From Amphirosellinia nigrospora (Eukaryota > Ascomycota > Sordariomycetes > Xylariales > Xylariaceae), in NCBI GenBank assembly GCA_004123355.1, contig SCHM01000001.1:11356193-11420192 (forward strand): a stretch of DNA of 64,000 nt, read 5' to 3'. This document shows, one piece after another, positions 27,601 to 38,598 of this stretch; position 1 is the first letter of the stretch, and the number at the start of each line of letters is the position of its first letter. The notes under the pieces were generated by a model that saw only the letters and a program-made list of their open reading frames with translations, was not told the DNA's origin and did no database searches. Position numbers and translations under genes: made by a program.

Positions 27601-30600
27601 TTTAAAAGTATTATTTTTAAATCGATTTTTTAATAAATATTTAGCTAAATCTTTTTATATTTTTAAAATAGCTTAAAAAAATCGTTTTTATAGATTTTAA
27701 GCTGCTAAAGTATAGCTTTAAAACGTTTTGCTTTACTTTAGTACATTATTACTATAATTATTATATATAGTATTTTATACTCTCGGTTTTTTTTTATATT
27801 ATTTTTAGTTAATTAAGCATAAAAATTAATAAAAAATTAAACTAATTATAATTATTAAAAATAATAATTTTTTAATCTTTATAAATCTATTTAATAAAAA
27901 TAATAAAAATCGCGTATTTTTATTTTTACTCCTAACTTTATAATTAAAAGGCTTTTCTTTAATTTTTTAATTAAATCTTATTTTTTATTTAAAGATCTTA
28001 TTAGTCCTTAAGTTTAAAGCCGAATACTTGCTTACTACCTATATAGTTTAGTTAGGTTTTTTTATATATTTTCGGTTACTTCCGGTTTTACTAAATATAT
28101 TTTATAAAAAAATCGAAAATTATTGCTTATTAATTTAGTTATACCTAAAATTATTTCTATATTTATAAGATTACTTTTTAGCGTATTAGCTAATTTAAGC
28201 TATTTTTCCGCCCTAATAAGTTATTATTCTAAATTAAGTATTTATCGAAAAATTAAAAGTCCTAGCGTTTAATCTTTATAAACTTTTAAATATTCTTTAA
28301 TTTATTTTTTAAATTATTTAAGCGATTTTACTTTTAACTTATATTTTTAGTTAGCTTTTAAGCAATAAATTTATAATTATAAAATTATCTTTAGTTTCGC
28401 TAGAAATATTAGCGTTTTTTTTAAAATATATTAGTTATATTATTTTTTACACGTTAATTATATTTAGTAGATTTTTAATATAGGTTTTTTTATAATAATT
28501 TGCTATAATTTTTAGTTGATTTTAAAAGCTAATTTTCTTGCTTTTTATTATAGAAAATTTTCTTATTAAATATAACATTATATATAATAATTATTTTATT
28601 TAATTAAAAATTTATACTTAGTATAAGTTAAAAGTTATCCAACTTATTAAATATTTAATATAAATATATAAATTAACTTTATATATTTATTTATGCTTAT
28701 TTGCGAGCTTATTTTTTTTATTAAATATATTTTATAGCTATATATTTAAATTATGCTCCAATTTAACCATAGATTTATTATTTAGCTAATTATTATTTTT
28801 AGTATATATTACCGAAATAATATTAAAACTAATTAAAAAACATTTTAATAAAAAAATAAAAATTATAAGCTTTAGAAAAGCTTTTATTATATAGCTATAA
28901 AGCTTTATAAACTATTTTTAACTAAAGCTCTTTAAATAGTCCTGCTTTTTAAAGCATTTTTAAAGCTTTTAATATAATCTTTTAGCTTATTTTTTTTTTT
29001 ATTTACGAGCTTTTTTATATAGCTTAAAAATACTTCAATATTAATACTATAATTATTCTTTTAATATTAAAAATTAATAAAGCTTTTGCTAGCGATTACT
29101 ATAGTTTTTTTATTGTTATATATTTTATATATAAAAACTTATATTAATATATTATTTAGCGCTTAAACCGCATAATATAATAAATATTATTATTTTAGTT
29201 TTTTATACTAAAATAAAAATATAAATTATTTTGCTATATTTATTTTTAATCCTAAGTAGCTAGGATATTTTATTATATTTTTTAAAATAATCGAATAAAT
29301 TTTAATTAATTTTCTAAAATAGCCGCGCTATACGCCGTTTTAATAGTTTGCGCGAAATAACGCTTTTTACGTACGCCCTAGTATATATTTTATAATTTTT
29401 TTTTTATTCTTTTAATTTTAATACTTTTAGCTATATAAACTAAAGCTTTTAATAACTTTAGTTTTAAGTGCTTTAATTTTAAATATTATAACTTTTTAAT
29501 ATTTTTATAGGGCTTTATTAAAGCTTTTAAAATATGTATTAAAAAAGTTTTAAAATAATAATAATTATTTTAGCAGTATTATAATAATTTTTTTAAATAT
29601 ATTATTAATTATTAATAGTTTATTTAAATAAATAAAAATAAGGCTATATTTAAAAAAACTAAATTATACTTTTTAATAAAAATTTTATTATAATATTTTA
29701 TTAAATATTTTTAAAATAAAAAAATAGTTATATTTATAGTATTAAATTTTTATATTTTTAAATCGAGCTTTTAAAACTATATTTATATAGAACTTTTTTA
29801 TTAATGCTATGTTTTTAAGCGTTAAATTTTTTATATTGCTCCTTTTAGCGCTAAAAAATACGTTTTTAATAATTTTTTATTTTTACTAAAAATAAAAAAA
29901 AACGTAATATTTACGTTTATAAAATCTTTTTTTAAAAAAAGCATTAATAAACTTTATATTAAAAAATCCTTATTATTAATTAAATATATAGCGCTATAAT
30001 TATTTAATACTATACTTTTAAAAATATATAATAAATATACTTTAATATTATATAAATCTTTAAATTAATTAAAAAGTTTTTTATAAAAGTTTTATCGATT
30101 ATAATATAAGCTAAATTAAGCTTTAGCTATTTATTATTATTTAATCTTTTATAAATAAAGCGTTTATTTATATAGTTTTAAACTTTTTAGCTTTTTTTTT
30201 AATCTTAGCGCGTAGTTTTTTTAGCGCTTATAGCTTTATTTAGTTTTAATTTTAAAAATCTTATTAAATAAAAATATCCTAATTTTAAAATTTATAAAGC
30301 TTATAACTACTTTTTAAAAATGCCTATACTTTTATAAAATTTATTTATAAATATTATTAATATTTAAAATATAAAAATAAAAATACTTATTTAATTTATT
30401 TTTATTAGTAGATTTATTTTAGCTTTTTTATAAGTTTTTTAATTAATTATCCGATTTTTTTCTTAGCGTTATAAAAATCCTGCTGCTGCTATATTTATTA
30501 CGTATAATCTTTTAATAGATTAAAGTTTAAAAAACTTTATTAAACTGTTCTATAGTTATTATAGGTTTTTAAGCTATTCTTTTTTATAAGCTTTATAAGC

Positions 30601-31477
30601 TTTTAGCGTGCTTAATTAGAAACTATTTTTATTTTAATAGCTTTTAAAAAGTTTTCGTTATAAGTACTTTATAAACTTTAAATAAATTTAGTATTTATAT
30701 TTATAAATATACTTCGTACTATTTAGCATATATTCTTTTATTTAATTTTTTTAAAAATAGTTTATTTAAATGTTTTTTATAAATTTATTATATATAGAAC
30801 TAGTAAGCTAATTCTATAAATGCTAAAAATTTTTATAGCTTTTATAAAAGCTTATAAATTAATTGTTTTATATGCAATTAACTAAATAGTTATTAAGTTA
30901 AATATATTTAATAATATAGTTTTTTATATTTATATAAATAAAACGTTATATTTATTAGTTTAGCTAAACTATATAGCTAGAACTATAAAAAAGTTTTTAA
31001 GCTAATTTTATATTTATAAATAATTTTTATATTATTTATAAAAACTAGTAATTTCGGCCTAATAAATATTCTAGCTATAAAAAATATATTTAGCTAAGCT
31101 TTATAAACTATTTAATACTTTTTTTATTATTATTTATTAAGTTCGATTATTATAGCTTTTTTTATAAAAACTTTAAGCGTATATTTTAGCTAATAAATTA
31201 AATCCGGTTTATTTGGGTCGATTAGCTTTTATATTTTATAATCCTAAATAAAATTATAACTTAATAATCTACGTAAAATAGTTTATAAGCATTTAAAAAA
31301 ACGTATCTTTAGTAATAATTTTTTAGTTAATATTTTTAATTAGTTAGATAATATTTAAAATAATCGCGCTACGATTTAATAAAGTTTATTAAAATAAAAT
31401 AAAATTTTAAAAGTTTACTTTAGTAGCTTTTGCTTTAAAAAAATAAAGCACTAGCTTTAGCGAACCGGGCTTATAAT

Positions 31478-31691
31478 TATTATATATTTATAAATACGAT
31501 CTAGCATAAAAAATAAACTAATACACTTTTTAAAAAAGCTTAAATAAAATATATTTAAATAATCTAAAATAAAAATTCTATATACTTAGGATAAATATAT
31601 CAAAATCCTATATATATAAACGATCACTCGGACTATAGTTAGGGCGAGCCCCAGTCCCTAGGGCTCACCATAAACCCACTTATCCGTGACA
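31478..31691. repeat. Right LTR (214 bp)
   Basis: Starts TATTATATATTTATAAATAC. Over the first 23 bases it differs from the left LTR only by G-to-A and C-to-T changes. Its outer half (GGGCGAGCCCCAGTCCC region near 31645) keeps the original G/C content and ends in CGTGACA at 31691. Confidence 0.92.
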
Positions 31692-31738
31692 GTTGTTAGC
31701 TAACTTCAATAGATACCCCATGGAGTTGATCCTGAAGA

Positions 31739-34700
31739 ATGGCTACGAATGAGGTGCGAGTCACATTACCCTTTCCCTACTCCAGCGATCAGGATGGAAC
31801 TAAAGTGATGTAGGGAGCGGAAATCAATTAATCAGTTGCTATACGCAAATATACCCTCACCAGAAGTCATCCAGGCTGCAAAAAGCCAAGCTGAAATAGA
31901 TGCTTTCAATGCCAGCGAACAAGACCTCCTTGCATTCGCATTAGGTGCGCCCGCTCGTCAGGTTATGCTCCGCGCAGAAGAAATCGGCCCCAGGACTGGT
32001 TGGATAGACGGATACCTTAGCAGAGAACATGGGTTCTGCCCCCCAGACTACGAAGCAGCTGGAGCTTTGGCTAAAACGCCTGGACGTGTTTGGTCCGATC
32101 TGTGTGAACGAATGCCCGGCTGTGTCGCTCGCGGGCGTGTTCGGGAGTCTGTCGCAGCATTACCGCTAGTTGAGGGTATAGAGGAGAACATTCCGAACCA
32201 AGCGCTATGGCGGCGGTGGTGGCTTTGGGTATGCTGTGTCATATCTATCGCTTTCATGAGAAGTATGATGGGAACGATGGTGTCACGTCCAACCGCTCGA
32301 AAAAGGCGAGACTGAACTGTCCAATGGGTGACGACCTTGGGGAAGAATTGGTCGGCATTCCTCTAAGTCTTGCCCTGCCATACTATCAGATCTCGCGGCG
32401 CATGGGACGAGCCCTGCCACATCTCACTTTTGTTGACCAGTCATCCTACAACTTGAAGATAAAGGATGCTACGTCAACCTACCCATACGTCGCACGCTTT
32501 GACAATATAGAGCTTCGTTGGCCGATGTTTGGCGAACAGGCTGAGGTCGCGTTCCTTAAAGGAGTAGCAGACACGTCGGGTAATGATGTTCTTTTCAGCC
32601 GTTTATAAAGCGACTTGCTAATAAGCATTTAGCTTCTTTCCAACATGGGCCTGACGCGATAGCGCCTGCCAAGAACATGTCATGAATAGGAATGTCGAAG
32701 GTCTTCTGAGGGAGATGATCCGATTAAAAGAGATATTGGAGCGAATGCCTAATGCTTTCCATTCTATTTCGACAAATCCTAATGCCGGGGAGAACTACGT
32801 ATCAGCTCAAAAATGGGTTCGCTGGGCTAAGTTCTCAGCTCCCCTATCTACAAGATGCCCAGCTGTGAGTATTCTTGGAGCGATTTTCTTTTTGGTCTCG
32901 TAAATATCAGAGCGTAATATTTTCCTTTGGGACAAGGACTGTGGGAAAAGATTTTAACGCTACAAATTCCGCTCCAGACAGTGATAACTGACTCCGAGTG
33001 TTCTAGTCATCGGGCCTTCAATTTCCTCCATATTTAGTAATGGATGCCTTTCTAGGACGTAAGAAGTAAGTTTCTGGGAAGATTAGCTTTGGCCTCTCTT
33101 GAGTCAGGAATGTGCTCGAATAGCCATGTGATTAACCAAAAGTATCAGGTACTCTAGCTTTCTCGGCGCTGAAGGTGTACATCTTCGAGCATGGTTGCCA
33201 ACTAACCTTCGCGCATTTATTGCATCTATCGAGTATCATTACCGAATTCCAGAGTTCGTGGAACAGTCGGGTGACCCACGTCTCTTAGGTGTCTTGGATG
33301 GCATTGTTGAGGCATACACCGGTGAGCGAGGTTTTATGGGCGTTCACAGATATAAAGTGTTCGGAATACTCGAGGTTGCTGGGAAAACTGGGCGAACAGA
33401 GACAAATGGGGCGTCGGGGGCAAGCGATCAGACGAGACCGTGGGAAGAAACCCATCGCCAGTTTTCGGAAGCCATGAAGGAGCGTCTCGAGCCATTTCGT
33501 AAGTAGCCAGCTCACCAAGGGGTCTGTATTCATTACTAATAACGCTATAGGGGGCACGTTAAACGTAGAACCCCATCAAATGCGCGGGACTTTCGAAGAG
33601 TGTCGATACGTTTCACGAGTTCTTAACCGATCATTTGTCGACTCGGATGCGAGTCGAACGATTGCTCTAGTAACCCTCGATCTTCAAGAAACTGGCATAA
33701 CATTTATGCCCGGCGATCGCCTGGCAGTCATGCCCGTTAATAGCTGGGAAGAGTGCGCCAAAGTAGCCGCTGCGCTTGGGTTGGAAAACCTCGTTGATAG
33801 CCAGGTCAAGACCAAGGGGACTTGGTCCCGATTTGAGCGTCATTTAGCCTCTGTGAGAAGAACAAAGCTGCAAAACCTCACTGTTAAGGATATCCTTCGT
33901 CGTGGGCACTTGGCACCAATCACCCGAGAACTTGCTTTGAAGGTTCATAATTTGCTCTGGGCTTCGTCCAATACGGTTTTACAAGTCTTGGGAACTGACG
34001 AGTGGCCGGTACGCGGATCGCTAGGAGATCTACTCCAGAGTGCCTTGATGGATACTCCGCCTCAGGTTTGGGACAAGGCATTTGACCTGGACGACCTTTC
34101 GTGGCTAACCGATCTAATTTCCCTCGAAGTACCACGAACTTACTCAATTGCCAGCTACACGGAAGAACTCCTCCCGAGCACAGTCGACCTTGCAGTTTCT
34201 AGAGCCGAGTATAAGCTGTGTTCCACTTTTGCAGGCCAGGAAGATGTATCCCGTGCAGGCGTTTCTAGCGGATTCCTCAATCCACGGCCATCTATGGACG
34301 AGATAGCGGCTGATGATGAGGTATTAGTTGGTGTGTCGCGCCCAGCTGCATTTCAACTTCCCCTGGATACGATGGCTCCTTGTGCTTTTTTCGCTGGTGG
34401 TAGCGGTATCGCCCCATTCCGAAGCTTCTTACAATCTCGTCTTATAAAGGGTGGCCTGTCGGGAGGGAAAAACTACCTTTATCTCGGTGTTCAATCCCGA
34501 GAAAAGTTTTGCTTCGAAGAAGAGTTGCGCGAATATGTGAATGCTGGTTCATGGAGGTACATCTTGCCTTCTCACGGGATTCACGAGGTCTTGCCTATGA
34601 TCCCTATCTACGCGACCTTGTTGAGAGACCTACTCCTCCTCGCTATATTGATGTTCTTATCCAGGAACAAGGTGCTACCGTCTCTGAACTTGTCATGTCG

Positions 34701-35961
34701 AAGAAAAATGGAGGTCTCGGTGGATACCTCTATATATGCGGCTCCGTCTCGGTATTTGACTCCGTTCTGAATGGTGTTCGGAAAGCTATTTATACACATT
34801 GCACAGCAACCATGGAGAAGGTCGATCTCATCGTCAATAAAGCGTTCGCAGAACGCAGGTTTATGCTTGATGTTTTTATGACCCCCAAGCCTCTCCCTTG
34901 CAACATGCCGACTATTCCCATGTCGCAGCTTGCCATGCATACCGGTCACAGGCCTGGTTCTCGCATGTGGATTGGAGTCCACGGCTCTATTTACGATGTT
35001 ACGGATTTCTCTCCCATGCACCCCGGTGGAACGATGATTATTAAATCTAACGCAGGCGTAGACTGCACTGAATCATTCGACAACCTTGCTCACACGAATA
35101 ATCCGGAGGTCTCAAGTCTACTCACAAAGTATTTCGTAGGGCACCTCCCGGAGCCTGATTTTCGCGATGATAGCGATGAGAGAAACCTTTATTTGACCTG
35201 TGGGCGGCGTATCTACGCACGACGGTCGAGACATTGGTGGCACACCAGTTTGAGATGTATGAGATTATGGCGCATCATTGGATTCCTCATCATCGCATGA
35301 CCCCGCCGGGAACAACAATATCTGGCTGCGAGAGAGTCTGCCAAGCACCATTGCTGTGCGAACCTTCTATGGGTACCAAAGCCGTCTCTTACAAGGTGGA
35401 TTTGCGGCACTCTTCGGTCCCAAGCTACAGGAAATCGTCCTCAAGCTATCATTCAGCTTGGCAAATGCGAGCCAGCCTGGTGCCCAGACCCAGGTTCCCG
35501 ACATTCTAGGTGCGGTAGCGAGAGCGAAGACTAGTGCTGATGCTGTTACTTGTACGAGGGAGCTGGCTCTCGTCGGTCAATTGGTTTCTGATACGGATAG
35601 CTCTCTTCGCTTCCAAGACCGCGGTGTGTTTGCCTATGCATCGAAGAGCGTCGAACTGGACATCGAATTATTAGAAGGCCTCCGTCAAGAAGCCTGCGAC
35701 GGGATGGATGCCTTCGACAACATTGCTACAACATATTCCTCGCTCGATAGGACGGCAGACCCTGATCTCGCGACTAGCAAGCTTAACGCCCTATGCACGT
35801 TTCTTCTTCAGATCCTCGAACGAATGTCTCGGCGCCTCGGTATTTTCTACGCCCAATTAGCACAGCATTCAATATACCATCCCGAACTCGAGAGCAACCC
35901 GGCCCGGACAAGATGGATGTTTGTGCGTCGACTTATCCGTGATGCAGCTTTTTCGTCTTAA
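31739..35961 (+). CDS. Heme dioxygenase-like / CPR-like reductase / cytochrome b5 fusion protein
   Basis: Proposed exons are 31739-31753, 31836-32579, 32633-32864, 33007-33065, 33149-33498 and 33551-35961, about 1270 residues. Residues ~1-465 resemble the IDO/PrnB heme-dependent oxygenase superfamily: LWRAVVALGMLCHIYRF, IPLSLALPYYQISRRMGR, LTFVDQSSYN, and GFMGVHRYKVFGI with a candidate proximal His. Residues ~470-920 form a CPR/CysJ-type FAD and NADPH module: GDRLAVMPVN, PRTYSIAS (RxYS FAD motif), GGSGIAPFRSFLQSR, YLGVQSREKFCFEEEL, LAFSRD and GYLYICG. No FMN flavodoxin domain is visible. Residues ~920-1000 are cytochrome b5 (MWIGVHGSIYDVTDFSPMHP then GG, plus LAHTNNPEV for the second axial His). 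A helical region follows. Electrons could pass NADPH-FAD-b5-heme within one chain. One-base breaks lie near 32212, 32655, 34553, 35195 and 35270. The substrate is unknown. Confidence 0.8.
32865..33006 (+). repeat. Introner-like intron copy B (142 nt)
   Basis: Splits the heme domain of the fusion gene between GCT and TCA codons (CPA|SSGLQFPPY). 5' end GTGAGTATTCTTGGAG, 3' end GATAACTGACTCCGAG then TGTTCTAG. The other introns of this gene are 52-83 nt. Confidence 0.7.
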
Positions 35962-36904
35962 CCCATAACATGAGGCCCGATGTCCTTCAGAATGGGCAGT
36001 CATCTTCGTTCTACGTATCGCGTACTAATGTAAACCAGAACGTTGGGTTTGATAGAGTGATGTCACAGGTACAGGCTGACTTAGTGGCCAGTCAACAAAT
36101 GACGCCGTATAACACGCAGTCTCACTCTCCATTGAGCCTCAATGCGGTGCATCAGACGCGAGGTAGAAGCACCGGAGATGCTAGCGCCGTAGCAACTCGG
36201 GAGAATGCCAGTGCTCTGAGAGCAATAAGTAACTTTGTTGACACGAACAACAAGGCAATCAGAAGACTGAGCAAACTACCCGCGACAGCGATGAGTTTTG
36301 ATGAGTTGAAGCAGACATCACAGGCAATTTCCCAACTTGCGCTTACGTCGAATCAAAATCTCGAGAGTTTATCAACAATAGACAAGACTCTGAATAGTAG
36401 TATTCCCACGCCACCTCAGAGCCGGGGTTCTAGCCGAACACGTAACTACCCGAGACAAGGTTCCATTCATCACCCGTCCGCGGAGATGCTTCTCAGTAAA
36501 CTGCAACAGCAACGTCACCGTTCCAGTTCGAGACAAGGTTCGCGCTCTGTCTCGCCCGTCGGAAGCGTCTACTACCCGGTGGTGAGGGGAGGGCCAACAA
36601 CGCCACCCCAAGGTCATGTTTCATTGCATGGGCAGCCAAACCATGCACTTAATGCTATGATGGGTCAATTCAATTCACGCCTGCAGAGGAGACACACGGT
36701 GGGTCGTCTAAGAGCGCCATTGCATCTGCCAAGTCTATGACTGGCAGCTTGGGAGGTCGGATGAGATCTTTTTCGAGTGTTCATGACATCCCTACTCGAG
36801 CAGCGCGTGAGAAGGGCCACACGTCAGTTCCAAGCACAAATTCGCTGCGCGCTTTCAGACTGAAGGGACTGGCCGAGCGGGAGCACATTGTGCCAACATT
36901 TTAG
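35962..36904 (+). CDS. Low-complexity Ser/Gln/Arg-rich ORF, separate gene or tail of the fusion protein
   Basis: A frame from ATG 35970 encodes a polar, probably disordered protein with a short helical core (ENASALRAISNFVDTNNKAI, MSFDELKQTSQAISQLAL) and Ser/Arg stretches (QRHRSSSRQGSRSVSP). Near 36700 the frame shifts by one base in a G run and continues (GGSSKSAIASAKS) to TAG 36902-36904. If the T run at 35949-35953 were one base longer, the stop of the upstream fusion gene would vanish and this segment would be its C-terminal tail. No promoter-like gap separates the two. No family recognised. Confidence 0.45.
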
Positions 36905-37125
36905 AGCATTATTTTATTTCTTATTATCCTAGTATTTAATTTAAGACATTACTCGCTCATAGAAATAATTAAGTACCACTATGCATTTTTTTCGAGGTGA
37001 ATAGGCGCGTTGTTGCCTATCATGAATGCTCAACCCGCTTGTTAATCCCAATATGCGCCATCTTGATTTATCGATGAATTCATAGAGAGCATCGTCGCCG
37101 TCGTGAAAAGTCGTAAAAGCAAGCC

Positions 37126-38598
37126 TTACTGCTCGAACTCGCCAGCGTCGAGGATATCAGCCGCTCCGCCATTCATGGCCTCCCAAACAGCCGAGGGTCA
37201 AGCTCAAAGTCTCTCTCCTCCACAGTCGTGGCATTGTGCTGTGCTATTATCGTAGCCGTTTCTTGCCGAGCTAGTGCAACTGTTCGCAATCATGTATGAG
37301 CATTGATTCACATCGATTGTTTCCTGTGTCTACGTATCAAGTAGCGAATAGAAAACGGACTTACCATGCAAGAAGACGGCAGATCTCTTTCCAGAGAACA
37401 TGGCATGTGGGACGTTGGTGATATTGTCGGCGTTCGCATCACCAATTGCGTAGACACCGGCGATATTCGTCATCAAGCCCCTCGTAGGGTCAGCCGCGAG
37501 CCTGCCACCGTCGAGCCGCACGCCCATGTCGGCGCCGACGCTCGAGTGCTGCTTGTTGGGGAAGCTTGCGAAGAAGGCCGCTCGCTCCACGCTCGGGCCC
37601 TCGGTGAAGTCGACGCGGAACAGGTCGTGCTCGGGGAACGTCGGCGCCTCGGGTGCTCGTCGGCGCCGCCGTCCGCGAGGCGCACGAGGGCTGAGATGGT
37701 GCGGTTTTCCACCGTGATGTTGCGCGCCTCGAGGTATTGCTCCCAGCCGGGAAATTTTTGTCCGTCGTCGCTCGCAGCTCGGGGGTGTTTGTCCCGTTTA
37801 CGAAGGCGATGATGTTGTTGTTCAACGTCGAAATCTCCTGGAGAGACTGGCGGCCTCATCTAAGCCGCTGAAAATACCAAGGGCTGGTCAGCGTGCTCAT
37901 TTCCGTCGCACCACTTTTCAACAGTATCCATACATTAGCAGGTTTCATTTTCTTAAAAGGGATGTAACGAACTATTGAAGTATTAGAGAATTACTCACAG
38001 GGCACCAGAAGATTCCCTTTCCCCAGTTCTCTTGGATGCCAGGCGTGCTCGGTATAATATCACTGAGCCCCGTAGCCAATATAACACCCCGTGCACCAAC
38101 CGTCATCTCCTCGCCCGAAGGGAGCTTTGCACTGACGGTGAACGGTTGAGTTGTAGTGTTGCCTTCCGGAACATCAACCTTCGTCACCGTCCCGTTCATT
38201 AACGTGGCCGATTGGTAGTACGCAAGTTGCCCGCGAGCCTTCCATCGGAAATACGCCGGGGCCACACCGTCGGTACCGATGACATCGTGCATGTGCCGGG
38301 TCGGGTCATTGCGGTACACGCCAGAATCAATGAGCAACACGTTGCGACGCACTCGTGCTAAGCCGCTTACTAGAACAACGCGCCGAGGTCAGCGCTACCG
38401 ATTTCTAAACAGACCAAGAAACCATATATAGTATTTACCCGCGCTGAGCCCAGCCGGGCCACCACCGATTACGACAGCATCATATACCGTCGAGCCATAA
38501 TTAACGGCGTCCTTCTCGAGGCCGACTGATGCAGTGGGCAGAGCCGAAATTGAAGAGAGCAGGAGCTGTAGAGCTACGGCGGCCTTGATGAAGCCCAT
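37126..38598 (-). CDS. Secreted thioredoxin-reductase-like FAD oxidoreductase (GliT/HlmI type)
   Basis: A flavoprotein of the class-II pyridine nucleotide-disulfide oxidoreductase fold. A signal peptide (MGFIKAAVALQLLLSSISA) precedes YDAVVIGGGPAGLSA, the FAD-binding GxGxxG motif. Next come VRRNVLLIDSGVYRN, RGVILATGLSD, and IFWCP|WCDGNEHADQPLG, whose CxxC redox pair is split by the intron at about 37929-37998. Then come LNNNIIAFVNG, FRVDFTEGPSVERAAFFASF, and the C-terminal GVYAIGDANADNITNVPHA FAD motif. Related enzymes oxidise dithiols to disulfides during epidithio-metabolite synthesis or act on unknown substrates. Export is unusual for TrxR folds. The last exon runs FELDPRAVWEAMNGG to TAA 37126-37128. 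Breaks near 37176, 37645, 37755, 37845 and 37895 are mostly missing single G or C bases. Confidence 0.8.

Larger units (their letters stand above)
24444..31691. mobile_element. LTR retrotransposon inactivated by RIP, 7248 bp
   Basis: Complete by its ends: a left LTR (24444-24656) and right LTR (31478-31691) in direct orientation, terminal TGTCACG and CGTGACA, and a near-perfect 5-bp target duplication (ATTGT before, GTTGT after). The interior is extremely AT-rich, and no frame of 60 codons survives on either strand. CpA and TpG are heavily depleted in favour of TpA, the signature of RIP. Length and LTR size suit a Ty3/gypsy element with gag-pol, but no protein motif survives to confirm the superfamily or orientation. 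Small GC-rich islands remain at about 25425-25570 and 25805-25950. It is not a mitochondrial insert or centromere core, because it has precise LTR borders and a target duplication. Confidence 0.9.

Noticed and set aside
24444-31691. AT-rich block as mitochondrial insertion or centromere core
   Set aside because: Exact LTR pairs, TG...CA ends and a target duplication explain it as a RIP-mutated retrotransposon.
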